Positions 31,709 to 41,511 of a DNA stretch of 41,511 nt are shown here, piece after piece; within the stretch, counting starts at the first letter, position 1, and each line of letters begins with the position of its first letter. A model generated the notes under the pieces. That model ran no database searches. It had not been told where the DNA came from and saw only the letters and a list, made by a program, of their open reading frames with translations. This stretch comes from Candidatus Altimarinota bacterium. Its GTDB lineage: Bacteria; Patescibacteriota; Gracilibacteria; Absconditabacterales; Absconditicoccaceae. Made by a program: the position numbers and the translations under genes. The DNA lies in the NCBI GenBank assembly GCA_027046965.1, contig JALTWR010000020.1, forward strand, positions 1 through 41,511, in the 5' to 3' direction.

Positions 31709-33154
31709 ATGCAATATCCACTAGAAACTATTGTAGCTTGGGCCAAAAGAAGAGGTTTTGTTTATCCCGGTTCTGATATTTATTGAGGCTTGGCTAATGC
31801 TTGGGATTTGGGCCCATATGGTGTTATTCTTAGAAAAAATATTTTGGATAGTTGGTGGAAGAGTTTTGTTCAAAAAAGAGCAGATATTTTGCCGCTCGAT
31901 TCTGCTATTTTGATGAACCCAAAAGTTTGGGAAGCTAGTTGACATACTGAAAATTTCAATGATCCAATGATTGATGATAAAAATACAGGTGAAAGGTTTA
32001 GAGTAGATAAACTTATAGAGGAAAAAATTGAAGGATTTAGAAAAGAAAGAACTGATAATGAATTATTAAATCAATTAAGATCAGAGTTTTGAGTAGAAAA
32101 TTTAGTGCCAGAATCATGGTCTTTTGAGCAAATGAAAGTTTTTATTGAAAAATATATTCCAAACAATCCTAATACCTGAAAAAAGGCAAATTGGACAGAT
32201 GTTAGAAAATTTAATCTTATGTTCAAAACTTTTCAATGAGTGATAGAAAATGAAGCTAATGTAGTATATCTTAGACCAGAAACTGCCCAATGAATTTTTG
32301 TAAATTTCAAAAATATTTTGGATACAATGAGAGTTAGGATTCCTTTTGGTATAGCTCAAATTTGAAAAGCTTTTAGAAACGAAATTACACCTTGAAATTT
32401 TTTGTATAGAGTAAGAGAGTTTGAACAAATGGAAATAGAATATTTTGTAGAACCGGAAAAAGATGAACAATATTTTGAGCAGTGGAAAAAAGATTCTATG
32501 GATTGGTGGATAAATGAAATTTGAATCAAAAAAGAAAATCTTAGATTTAGAGATCATGAGCCAGATGAACTTTCACATTATAGCAAGGGAACTACCGATA
32601 TTGAATACCATTTCCCTTGGTGATGGTGAGAACTTCAATGAATAGCTAGAAGGACAGATTATGATTTACGTCAACATCAGAAATTTTCTTGAGAAAGTAT
32701 GCAATATACAGATCCAAAAACTTGAAAAAGATTTATACCTTGGGTGATAGAACCATCTTGGTGATTAACTAGAGCTATTTTGACAGCAATGTTAGATGCT
32801 TATGATGAAGAAGTTTACACAGATCCAAAATGAAGACAGCAGTCAAGAGTAGTTGTAAGATTTAACAAAAATATTGCACCAATTAAATTTGCTATTTTGC
32901 CATTATTGGAGAAAAATGAACAAATGGTTGAAACTGCTGAAAAATTATTTAAAGAGCTTTCACAAGATTATATGGTAGAACTTGATATTAAATGAAATAT
33001 TTGAAAAAGATATCGCCGTCAAGATGAGATATGAACTCCATATTGTTTAACAATTGATCATCAAACACTTGAAGATTGAACAATTACAATTAGAGATAGA
33101 GATACAATGGAGCAGCAAAGAATAAGAGTTAAAGATATAAAAAGCTTTATATAA
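31709..33154 (+). CDS. glyQS: Glycyl-tRNA synthetase (single-chain, class II)
   Basis: 481 aa. [47 protein letters not shown] (motif region), [29 protein letters not shown] (motif 2) and [18 protein letters not shown] (motif 3) mark the alpha-2 (archaeal/eukaryotic and Gram-positive) form. It charges tRNA-Gly, which in this organism should include a UGA-reading tRNA-Gly(UCA). By hand count about 20 of 29 glycines are TGA, an extreme bias compared with groEL (about 7 of 53). The downstream membrane gene starts 16 bases later. Confidence 0.96.
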
Positions 33155-33169
33155 ATAACTTATTATAAA

Positions 33170-34075
33170 ATGCTTTCACAAACGTGAGCCAGTAGACAAC
33201 AAAATCCATATATTCCAAAACATGATGCAGATGTTATAAGGCTATCGATTGAATTCATAAAAAAAGAGGCACTCTCAATACTTATGCTTGGAGCAATCTG
33301 GTTCTTAGTTTTTTTAATAGCCCTATTGCCTATACGACTACTATACATAACAATCTTATGAAGCTACTTTGCAAAAATATTAGCAAGCACACCAGACAAG
33401 CTTAGTCTTACCTCATTTCCTCTATTTTTAATTGTTTCATTCATAGTGATCTGACTTTTGTTATATTTTTTGTACTTTATATATCAAACTTCTTTATTTT
33501 ACTTAATAAAATGATTTACTCACAAAGACTCAGCCACCACACCTTGGCAATCCACCAAAAAAGCATTTTCTAAAGTGCCACATCTAGCTACAATATATTT
33601 TTGGCGGATAATTTATGCTGTTTTAATACCATTTTTACCATATATAACAGGTATCTTGCTTTCACTAAGTTGAGTAAGTCCGGCTATATCTTTGCCTCTT
33701 ATCTTAATATGAGTTCCATTAGCAACAGTATATGTTATATATATCATAGTTAAAACTTCCTTTATTGTGATATATCCTGTTGAAAAAGAAAGATGGGATT
33801 GAAATGCATTTTTTGAAGCATTAGATTTTGTAAAAGGATATTGGTTTTACGTATTCTCTATACTAGTAGTTCTCTGGATAATAAGTGCGTTGCTAACAAA
33901 TATACTTTCAAACGTTGCAGATTTTGTATTTAACCAAATTGAGAATATATTGTTATTGACACTAATAGTTAAAATAATAGTAGGCACATTGACTTTTTAC
34001 ATTTGAGTTTTTTTCCATACTTGAAAATATTTCTTATTCAAACGCTTAGAACAAATAAAAACAGAAAAAAAGTAA
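33170..34075 (+). CDS. Multi-pass membrane protein, unknown function
   Basis: 301 aa with about six hydrophobic segments (roughly residues 42-75, 88-115, 150-170, 175-200, 230-255, 258-285). A cytoplasmic loop IYPVEKERWDGNAFFEALDF lies between segments 4 and 5. Layout is like 10207-11097. I recognise no family motif. TGA glycines are spread throughout. It follows glyS closely and is probably co-transcribed. Confidence 0.72.
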
Positions 34076-34099
34076 AATCTGGCCATTTAATTAAATTTT

Positions 34100-34154
34100 G
34101 CAACCTAAGGAAACACTGTGTTGCTAGTGATACCAATTAAGTGATGCTAATTAA
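34100..34154. repeat. Short repeats in the 122-base convergent gap
   Basis: A weak hairpin (GCAAC 34100-34104 with GTTGC 34120-34124) and a tandem 14-base repeat (34127-34140 and 34141-34154, 12 of 14 bases identical). The gap lies between two convergent stops, so a bidirectional termination role is possible, but no U tract is convincing. Confidence 0.35.
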
Positions 34155-34197
34155 ATTAACTAAAATAAAAAATTAAATCAACTTTTTTGAATAAGAT

Positions 34198-34623
34198 TTA
34201 TTTTATTGTTATCTTTCTTTTTGTTTCATCTATTTTTTCAATTTTAACTTTTTTTCGTGTTTGATCTGCATAAAGATCCTCCAAGATTGGCCACTCTATT
34301 GCCACAAAAGGAAAGCTTTCTACAGCATCCAGTAGTCACTTTTGGAGCAATTGTTCTCTAATCTCATCTGGCATAAGATCCATTTCATGAAATCTATAAA
34401 AGTCCATATGAGCCAAAATATTTTTGTAAATATTTAAATATACATATGTTGGTGATATCACCTCATCAGAAGGTATGCCTAATCCCTTAGCAAATCATTT
34501 TACAAGATGAGTTTTTCAAGCTCCTAGAGATCAATATATTAGTAATTTGTTGATACTTTTCTCCTTTGCCAAATGCTCTCAAAATAGCATCATTTCTTGA
34601 GGAGAGGTCGCAATATATTCCAT
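34198..34623 (-). CDS. tsaE: tRNA threonylcarbamoyladenosine ATPase TsaE
   Basis: 141 aa from ATG 34623; an ATG at 34653 would overlap the upstream gene by 14 bases and is less likely. SLGAGKTHLVKGFAKGLGI is the Walker A block (two glycines TGA), ISPTYVYLNIY the switch-like Thr region, LAHMDFYRFHE the Asp-x-Tyr-Arg motif and VAIEWPILEDL the Walker B-like Glu-Trp. TsaE works with TsaB and TsaD to make t6A37 in ANN-decoding tRNAs; TsaB/C/D are not in the window. Confidence 0.88.
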
Positions 34624-34639
34624 ATCACTTTGAACGAAA

Positions 34640-35683
34640 CTATTTAAAACCATAATAAACAGAAGTCCACTTTTTTTGGAAAGTTAAATCTGCTCCACTC
34701 CATACCTTTTTTTGAACATAAGCTGATAACTTTGATAAGTTTTTCTTTTCTACTTGAACTTTGAAAGGATTTCTTTGGGGGGATATACTCACTAAATACA
34801 CCTCCCTCTGCCCTTTTTTAAAAACTTTAAAATACAAAGGAGCATCACCTATGTTTTGAATTTTAAAAAATTTATACATCTCATACACAGCTGCATCATC
34901 ACCCAACACTATCGGACTATAAAATTTAGGATACCGATGAGCATGAGATCTCCTCTCTACTACTCTAACAAAAGGATTAAGTAAAGAATTTCTAAAAAGC
35001 TGCGTACTAACACCGCATACTCCAGCATAAAAAAGATACTGTCTATCACTTTTTCCTTTACAATATTCATCTTGTGAAATTTTTACCAAATCTTCATTAA
35101 AGTTATATACTTTTCCAGGAGGTAGTAACAATCCATCAAGCTTATTCATAGCTAAACTATAATTAGTGAGCCTACATTCATCCCGACCAGTTAATGACTT
35201 AGTCGAAACCCAAAAAGAATAATTTTTAAAATACTTCCAAGCAAAATAAGCAACGGGGACTTGAATATCAGAATTACTTCACTTTAATATCATATATCCT
35301 CCCCAGCTAAGTTGTTGATCCCAAAATTTTTTAACTCTTTTTTCAAATCCAGAATCCAATATCACATTAGCCCCTGTATAAAAAAATTCATTTTGATCTA
35401 ATCTGTAAACTCCCTTTATGTCTTGCACAAATGGCCAAATAAGATCAACCGCCTTACTAAAGGGTATATAAACAGTAGGTTTTGTAATCAAGCATTCTGG
35501 AGTTGCGATCAAATATTGTCCAGATATTCATTTAACCTTACACTTATCCTTTAAAGAAGATAAAGAACTAAAAGAAGAAAAATTATTTAGCAAAAAAGAC
35601 GTATTATCTAAGGATATTACCTTTTTGGCACTCACAGTTCACCAAGACAACAGCAAAAAAATCAAAATAATAATCCTTTTCAT
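34640..35683 (-). CDS. Secreted VanW-like protein
   Basis: 347 aa. A signal peptide (MKRIIILIFLLLSWGTVSA) precedes an N-terminal region with no recognised domain (to about residue 175). The VanW block follows: LDGLLLPPGKVYNFNEDL, AGVCGVSTQLFRNSLLNPF and VVERRSHAHRYPKFYSP. VanW proteins are named from vancomycin-resistance clusters, but their role is unclear; presence here does not imply resistance. The protein is likely extracytoplasmic and wall-associated. It ends 16 bases before tsaE. Confidence 0.88.
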
Positions 35684-35764
35684 ATTACCTGAATTAGCTT
35701 ATCAAGGAATTAAAGCAAGCATTACCTACTTTAAAAAATTAAAATCTATATTCAACCCTTAAAC

Positions 35765-35792
35765 TTGAAACTTCTAGAACTTATATTATACT
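35765..35792 (+). promoter_or_regulatory. Promoter for the exonuclease-HemW-rhodanese operon
   Basis: TTGAAA (35765-35770), 16-base spacer, TATACT (35787-35792), 33-60 bases before the ATG at 35825. Confidence 0.55.
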
Positions 35793-35824
35793 TGCACTTA
35801 AATTTTATCAAATAATCATATACC

Positions 35825-36700
35825 ATGCTCTATTTATTGGATTGATCAGGATATATGTTCAGAGCCTACTACGCCCTCCCGCAACTAACTGATAAAAATG
35901 GCAACAATCAAAATGCAGTTTACGGGTTTTTAAGGATGCTTCTTGCACTTTTAAAGGATAAACCAGACTATTTTGTTATCGCTCGAGATCACCCCAGTAA
36001 AACTTTTAGAGAGAAAGAGTTTCAACAATACAAGGCTACCAGACCAGCCATTCCTGACGATTTCAAAAGACAAATATCTACTATCAAGCAACTACCACAA
36101 AAGATAGGAATAAAAACTATAGAAATCCCAGGATATGAAGCTGATGATATAATTTATACTCTTGTCAAAAGTTTCAAAAGACAAACTCCTATAACCATTA
36201 TCTCAGGAGACAAAGACCTTAAACAACTATTGGAACCAAACGTTGAATTTTATGACCCTATGAAAAAACAAAAAGAAACATTTCAAGACTTCCAGCAAAA
36301 ACGAGGGTTTGATCCTATTAATATAGTGGATTATCTAGCATTAGTCTGAGATTCTTCCGATAACATCCCATGAGTAGAAGGAATTGGTCCTAAATGAGCT
36401 AAGAATTTAGTCCAACAATATGGTGAGATTGAAAATATTTATCAAAACCTGCACAAACTAGCCCCATCAATCCAAAAAAAGTTAAAAGAAGGTAAAGATA
36501 AAGCCTATCTTAGCAAAAGTTTAATAACTCTTCAAAACATTGAGCAGCTTCAAAACATTGAACTTAAAGATTTAAAGCTAAATATTGATTTTTGAAAATT
36601 CAAGCAAGTGGTATCTGAGCTAAGCTTTCCTTCTTTGATATCCCAAATTGATAAACTAAAACAAATTATCAATACCCCCTCTCAAAATTCACTTTTTTAA
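35825..36700 (+). CDS. Stand-alone 5'-3' exonuclease (Pol I N-terminal domain type)
   Basis: 291 aa. LLDGSGYMFRAYYALP, REKEFQQYKATRPAIPDDF, PGYEADDIIYTL, TIISGDKDLKQLL and GDSSDNIPGVEGIGPKGAKNLV (helix-3-turn-helix) are the flap-endonuclease fold with its acidic metal ligands. There is no polymerase domain, so this is the ypcP/ExoIX-like class, used to remove RNA primers or flaps. Position 2 of the usual FD motif is altered (VIARDHPSKTF). It leads a three-gene plus-strand run. Confidence 0.93.
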
Positions 36701-36710
36701 CAATCCTACT

Positions 36711-37931
36711 ATGAGGCCAGGAGTTTATATACATATCCCGTTTTGTGAGAATAAATGCCCATATTGTAGTTTTTTAGTGTTTGAAAAAAACAAAATATCA
36801 AAATTTGAAAACATAAAAATAAAATATGCTAGAGCATTAAAAACTCACCTAAAATTATGGAAGGACAAACTAAATATTAATCAAGTAAGGACCATCTATT
36901 TTGGATGAGGGACGCCTTTAACCTTGGGGGAAGAAAACTTGATTGATATTACACAATACGTATTGGAGATCTTTGATCCTGATCAAATTGAAGAAATCTC
37001 TATAGAACTCAATCCTTCACCACACCAAAAAGTTTTAAAATTTATAAAAAAGTTTAATCAATATTTCAAGAATATATTTCGCATTAGATACAGTATTGGA
37101 ATACAATCCTTACAACCAGAAGTTCTAAAATTAGCCTGAAGGGACTACAACTTCATTTCTGTGTCTACATTTTTAAGAGAGCTGAGGAATCTTAAGCAGC
37201 AAAACAATGTTATAAATCTAGATTTTATAGCTTTTGGCATACCTAGAAGTAGCAACAAAAAAGATCTAAGTAAATTTCGGCATCCAACTTATATAAAGTT
37301 TTTTACTGATCTAGCAAACTCATCTTTTGTAGACAGCTTTTCTCTGTATTTTTTGGAATTATTTGCTTGAAGTCTCTGGTACAAATACCTGAAACAAAAC
37401 AAACTGGACATTAAAGATGAAGACAGCTGGGAGGAATTTAATTATCTTAAGCAAATAATCACCCAGGCTGGCTATTCGAGATATGAAGTGTCAAATTTCT
37501 CAACCTCAGGCAAAGAAAGTATCCACAACCTGATTTACTGGAACTTAGAGCCCTACATTGCCTTATGAGTATGATGAGCATGGTTTCTCCCCCAGCAAAA
37601 TGGGACTTGAATTCGCTGAGAAAATATAAAAAATATTTATGAGTATATTAACATTATATCAAATGATAGCGAGGAAGCTTTTTCAAAGGCAACCAAACAA
37701 GAGGTTGTATCTCATCAAGATCTATTATTTGAAGAGTTTTTCTTGAGATTAAGAACCAAATGGGGTATAAAAGATATTAGGAAATACACACCTATCTTAC
37801 AATCTAGTCGAGAAAGTAAAATAAAAGAGTTGGCCACACAAGACTTAATCAATTATGCCCCTCCTGCTTTAAAATTGACCGATAAGGGGATGGATCTCTC
37901 TAATGAAGTAATAACCCTTTTAACTTCCTAA
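36711..37931 (+). CDS. hemW: HemW-like radical SAM protein
   Basis: 406 aa. PGVYIHIPFCENKCPYCSF holds the CxxxCxxC [4Fe-4S] motif, TIYFGGGTPLTL the SAM-binding GGE-like turn, and RIRYSIGIQSLQPEVLKLA, NLDFIAFGIPR, RYEVSNF and HNLIYWNLEPYIALGVGGAW follow. HemW is thought to be a haem chaperone rather than a coproporphyrinogen oxidase. The C-terminal HemN-like domain is present. No haem gene is in the window. The ATG at 36711 is 10 bases after the upstream stop. Confidence 0.9.
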
Positions 37932-37940
37932 AAAATTTCA

Positions 37941-38453
37941 ATGAATAGCAAATTAAAACGGCTCATCTCCTTCTTATCAGTGATCCTTTTAATATGGCTT
38001 TTATGGGCATTTGGCAACAGCATTTGACCTTTTGCAAGCATTAATGCCCCAAAGGCCAAAGCTATTGTTAAATTAAGTTTTAATAGGCTAAACCCTCAAA
38101 TTATTTGGGGACCTAAACCAGTAATGCGATGACCTATTACACCTCAAGAATTTAAGCAAAAAATTAATAACCGCTGGTACCAGTTCATAGATCTACGCGA
38201 CCCTGTATCTTATAAAAATGGAAGACCCCTAGAGCAAGCTACTAATATTTTTGCAAAATGATCTGACTTCTTACCACAAATAGACGCTCTGCCAAGAGGT
38301 AAAATCTATATTCTCTATGATAGGGACGGGAAAACATCCTCCAAAGTGGCAAACATTATGAAATACTTAGGATTTAGAAGAGTTTATCGACTTTCTGGAG
38401 GAGTCATCAACTGGGATAGAGCATGATATAAGTTACAAAGATTCAATAATTAA
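37941..38453 (+). CDS. Membrane-anchored degenerate rhodanese-like protein
   Basis: 170 aa. An N-terminal anchor (LISFLSVILLIWLLWAFG) precedes a rhodanese fold: WYQFIDLRDPVSYKNG, KIYILYDRDGKTSSKVANIMK and VYRLSGGVINWDRAGY. The catalytic position, Cys in the usual loop, is Asp (YDRDGKTS), so sulfur transfer by persulfide is not expected. It may bind rather than catalyse. Its TAA stop overlaps the convergent methyltransferase stop within a 4-base TTAA palindrome. Confidence 0.85.
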
Positions 38454-39406
38454 CAGGGTATGTTCATAATTCCTCTTAATTTTGAAAAATAGTTAACAAT
38501 CCTATTTATTGCATTTTTATGAGTTTCGTCCCTAGGCTTCACAAAAGGATTGACAAACATAGAACTACATTGAGGATTCAAAATTTCTTCTCATGATACC
38601 TTAATGAGCAAATATTTATCCATCCATCTAAAAGTAAAAAGAGAGGGATCTGATAAAAAATGTTGAAATCCCCAAAAGTCTGCCCCTACCACAGGCAAAG
38701 GCAATAAATGGGAGGGCTCTACAACTCCTTTAAGCATCCAACGCCGCTCAATCTCATCCTTAGAAGAATAATATAAACTCTCATTAGGGAAAGGCCATAT
38801 CAAAGGGTTCTTCGTGTTGTAAGTCCTATCTTTTAAAAAAGAATCCAAAAAATAAATATAGGGATCTTTGGCTAATACATTCGGATAGATATTTTCTTGT
38901 GTTATTTCCTCTCCCTCAATCAACACCCTACCATTTTTAATTTCAAAAGAAGGCAAGCGATTGTTTATAATCTCCGCTACAACAATGTCCGGACTTTTTA
39001 AAGATGAAGAAAAAAGAGAAGGAATGCCAACTCTAGGATGAAATCTAGTATATCCTGATACATCTGCCCATACAGGATTAATATGAACTGACGAATCTTT
39101 TATATTACGCTCCAACATCTCTTTACCCTTTTTAGCACTTCCAAAACTATGATCTATTAAATAAACTAGCATATTAGGTTTATCCAAATGAGGAATAAGA
39201 GCTGCCAAAGCAAGTATCCCCAATCAGCTTCCAATATCCCATATTACATACTGGCTATTTTCTTGACTAAATTTATGATTGGAAGAACGCAATATTATAT
39301 CCCTCACAACTCGCGCACTAGCCCATAAATCAACAAGCATTTGGATACTATATTCCAAGTCATATTCTTCACCACTCTTGTTCCCCTTACGTAAAATCTC
39401 AGCCAA
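38450..39406 (-). CDS. SAM-dependent methyltransferase-like protein (TTG start)
   Basis: 318 aa from TTG 39406. No ATG exists in the frame between the upstream in-frame TAA (39434-39436) and the conserved region, so the start is TTG or another non-ATG codon. VIWDIGSGLGILALAALI is the SAM-binding motif (one Gly TGA). Later regions such as VYLIDHSFGSAKKG fit a Rossmann continuation, with an unusually long C-terminal extension (about 200 residues) of no recognised family. The same frame continues upstream as a short ORF. Confidence 0.7.
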
Positions 39407-39433
39407 TGATTCCTGGGCTTCACGCCTAATTTT

Positions 39434-39607
39434 TTAAACATTATTACCCTCTGGTTTAACTTCCAAAGCCTCAAACAAAAAAGCAGTAACCAAGTTTATT
39501 ACTTGGGAAGGATTTTTTGGGAGCTCTTCTACCATTTGTGCCGTATCCACTATATGTTCAGCCAAGGAAACTGGTTTATATCGTTTATCAAAAGGAATAA
39601 CAGTCAT
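39434..39607 (-). CDS. Short ORF in frame with the methyltransferase, unknown function
   Basis: 57 aa, starting MTVIPFDKRYKPVSLAEHIV, ending TAA at 39434-39436. It starts 35-42 bases after a perfect promoter. It continues in the same frame into the methyltransferase at 38450-39406 after 9 codons, so it may be a small leader protein or the N terminus of a gene broken by a nonsense change. Confidence 0.55.
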   Translation of the reverse strand: MTVIPFDKRYKPVSLAEHIVDTAQMVEELPKNPSQVINLVTAFLFEALEVKPEGNNV

Positions 39608-39648
39608 CTTTAAAAATAATCAATAAAAAACTACCAAACATAATTTAT

Positions 39649-39677
39649 ATTATAAAAAACCCAGCAATACATGTCAA
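39649..39677 (-). promoter_or_regulatory. Exact consensus promoter of the 39434-39607/38450-39406 pair
   Basis: On the minus strand, TTGACA (39672-39677), 17-base spacer, TATAAT (39649-39654), perfect in both boxes. Predicted start near 39642. Only 35 bases separate it from ATG 39607, supporting that ATG as the real start of the unit. Confidence 0.8.
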
Positions 39678-39778
39678 TATTGATTTGGGAATTTGAGCTG
39701 GAAATTATTCCCTTTATCCTTTTCAAGAAATTACTATATTAAAAAGGAAATATGGTTTTTATATCATTGACACTGTAA

Positions 39779-41511
39779 ATGTCCAAATTGACTCCTGCTC
39801 AAAAGCAATATCTTCAATTAAAAGCAAAACACAAAGACGCTATACTTTTTTTTCGTATGGGAGATTTTTATGAAACATTTTATGAAGATGCAAAAATATG
39901 TGCAAATGTATTGGGTATTACCTTAACTACCAGAGACAAAAACTCCCCAAACCCTATTCCAATGGCTTGAGTACCTTACCACAGCGCAGACAAATATATA
40001 GCCAACTTGCTCAAAGCTTGATACAAAGTTGCCATAGCTGAACAAATTGGAGAAGTTAGACCTTGAGAAATTGTTAAAAGAGAAGTTGTCAAAGTAATTA
40101 CACCATGAACTTGGTTTGAAGAGGGTTGAGACGGTTCATTTAACACTATTTTAGCTATAACCTATGATGGCAAAAATTATCATATTGCTTGGTGAGATTT
40201 TTCCACTTGAGAATACTGGACAACCTCATTTAAAACTGAAGAAGATATGCTAAAATTTGTGTCTAGACTTACTCCAAAAGAAACAATAATTGATATCGAC
40301 TATCCCAACAAATCCATAGCAAAAGACTATCTAAAAAAGGTTTTAAATAGCTATATTAGTATCTTTGATACCCCTAATCCTCCTCAAGATTTTTTAAAAA
40401 CTGTTTTAAAAGCCACATCCCTTAAAGGTTGGTGAGAAGCTCTTAGAGAAGGCAGAGAAACATCTATCGCTTTACTCTTTAACTACTTGCTTCACACTCA
40501 ACAAACCAAGCTCAAAAATATAAGTAGGATTAGCTATAAAGCCTTAAACAAAGAAGTTTTACTAGATGATATTACTATAAAAAATTTAGAGATTTTTAGA
40601 TCATCTTATACTCAAGATGAACGTTTTAGTCTAGAAAAAACCATAAATAAAGCTTTAACCCCTATGGGAAAAAGGATTTTTAAACAATTACTAGCATCAC
40701 CAACCAAAGATCTCTGAGAGATAAAATTCAGATCCAACACTATAGGTTATTTCATTGACAATTTGCAACTTGCTCAGCAATTATCAGACTCTCTCAAAAA
40801 TATTGGTGATATTCCAAGACTAATAGCCAAGATTCTTTACAAAAAAAATTCACCATTATCCTGGCTCAAGCTAAAAGAATTTTTGGATACAATACTCACC
40901 CCTCCCTTGCAAACTCAGCTTAAGAAGGTCTTTGAAAATTTGGATTTATCTCAAGCTCAACAACTTCACCAAAAGATTGATCAAACTTTAAAGGAAGAGA
41001 TACAAGTTGAAGACAAAGATTTCATTAGAGAGGGATATTCTCCTCAAATTGATCAACTAAGAAAACTAGCATTTCATAGCGATAGCTTACTCTTGGAGTA
41101 TGCAAATCAGTTAAGCAACTCTCTCAACTTCCCTATTAAAATAAAATATATAACTAATCAAGGATATTTTATAGAAATATCCAAAAGATTCGAACCCCAA
41201 CTCGAAAAGAAAATTGCAGCTCTTGCCACGAAAGATCCTGATAAATTCACACTTTATCGTAGACAAACATTAAAACTAGTAGAAAGATACTCATCTCCTT
41301 ATCTTCAAAGACTTGAAAAAGATATCCTTGCAGCCCAACAACAACTAACAGAATTAGAAAAACAAATATTAGAAGAACTCAAAGACTATTTAGAGTCTAT
41401 ATCTCCATATCTTGTTGAACTTGCACAAAAGATCTGATGGATAGATATATTTGTCTCTCACGCAATATTTGCCTCCAACAATAGTCGAACTCAGCCACAA
41501 ATAGACAAAGA
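39779..41511 (+). CDS. mutS: DNA mismatch repair protein MutS, 3' partial
   Basis: 577 codons before the right edge. [20 protein letters not shown] and [15 protein letters not shown] give the mismatch-binding Phe-x-Glu block (Phe-Tyr-Glu) and [27 protein letters not shown] the rest of domain I. The connector, the lever region ([14 protein letters not shown]) and the clamp are visible. The ATPase domain lies beyond the window. MutS needs DnaN contact and MutL; neither MutL nor a clamp-binding tail can be checked here. Confidence 0.95.

Noticed and set aside
34076-34197. tRNA or small RNA gene in the convergent gap
   Set aside because: No cloverleaf can be formed; only short repeats are present.
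35684-35824. Minus-strand promoter for the VanW-like gene within the divergent gap
   Set aside because: TTGATA and TATAAT are only 15 bases apart and overlap the stronger plus-strand promoter; not convincing.
1-41511. Many genes seem broken by TGA stops and could be called pseudogenes or frameshifts
   Set aside because: Frames continue across each TGA with conserved motifs, and TGA sits on family-invariant glycines. This is a recoded genome, not decay.
1-41511. UGA read as tryptophan (Mycoplasma-type code)
   Set aside because: TGA positions align with glycines of P-loops and SAM loops, and TGG is used for tryptophan.

Overview
The window is an AT-rich, gene-dense bacterial segment that reads sensibly only if UGA is translated as glycine (NCBI translation table 25, candidate division SR1/Absconditabacteria and Gracilibacteria). 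TGA falls on invariant glycines of several unrelated families: the P-loop of the PIN/KH ATPase, the P-loops of both Der GTPase domains, the PilT Walker A region, the KH-domain GxxG loop, the SAM-binding loop of RsmG and the Gly/Met tail of GroEL. TGG is still used for tryptophan. TAA and TAG are the only terminators. I therefore merged TGA-interrupted ORFs into 39 genes. One (a PIN/KH ATPase) is cut by the left edge and one (mutS) by the right edge. No gene-free stretch exceeds 300 bases; the longest is 181 bases (27942-28122). I saw no tRNA, rRNA, CRISPR array or transposon.

Layout. 1-3921 (+): PIN/KH ATPase, pyruvate kinase, YebC regulator, membrane PH-like protein. 3924-10074 (-): glycosyltransferase, a possible carbonic-anhydrase-like protein, a three-part peptidoglycan hydrolase translationally coupled to a sortase, and the pilus retraction ATPase PilT. 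10207-11097 (+): membrane protein. 11099-20772 (-): a long block with Der, a large class B penicillin-binding protein, a type IV prepilin, the sliding clamp DnaN, UppS, an AP-endonuclease-like TIM barrel, endonuclease IV, a methyltransferase and a Ncs6/TtuA-type tRNA thiolase. 20837-22333 (+): RsmG and a NIF3 protein. 22334-31642 (-): small membrane proteins, a 1163-residue secreted protein ending in its own sortase domain, GroEL/GroES, CutA and QueA. 31709-34075 (+): glycyl-tRNA synthetase and a membrane protein. 34198-35683 (-): TsaE and a VanW-like protein. 35825-38453 (+): stand-alone 5'-3' exonuclease, HemW-like radical SAM enzyme, degenerate rhodanese. 38450-39607 (-): a methyltransferase and a short ORF upstream in the same frame. 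39779-end (+): MutS.

Two themes stand out. The first is a cell-surface programme: two sortases, an endopeptidase/lysozyme-like hydrolase, a PBP, UppS, VanW, a prepilin and PilT, as expected of a small epibiotic bacterium with a Gram-positive-like envelope. The second is core information processing: DnaN, MutS, Nfo, Pol I-type exonuclease, Der, RsmG, TsaE, QueA, a tRNA thiolase and GlyRS. The most unusual gene is 24450-27941. A signal peptide, a lectin-like and Ig/cadherin-like stalk, an internal LPQTG sorting motif and a complete sortase catalytic domain lie in one polypeptide, so enzyme and apparent substrate are fused in cis.

Transcription signals are recognisable. There are two exact TTGACA-N17-TATAAT promoters (upstream of pilT and of the 39.4 kb pair), several near-consensus ones, and intrinsic terminators after groEL and after the DUF805 gene. 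Shine-Dalgarno sequences are largely absent.
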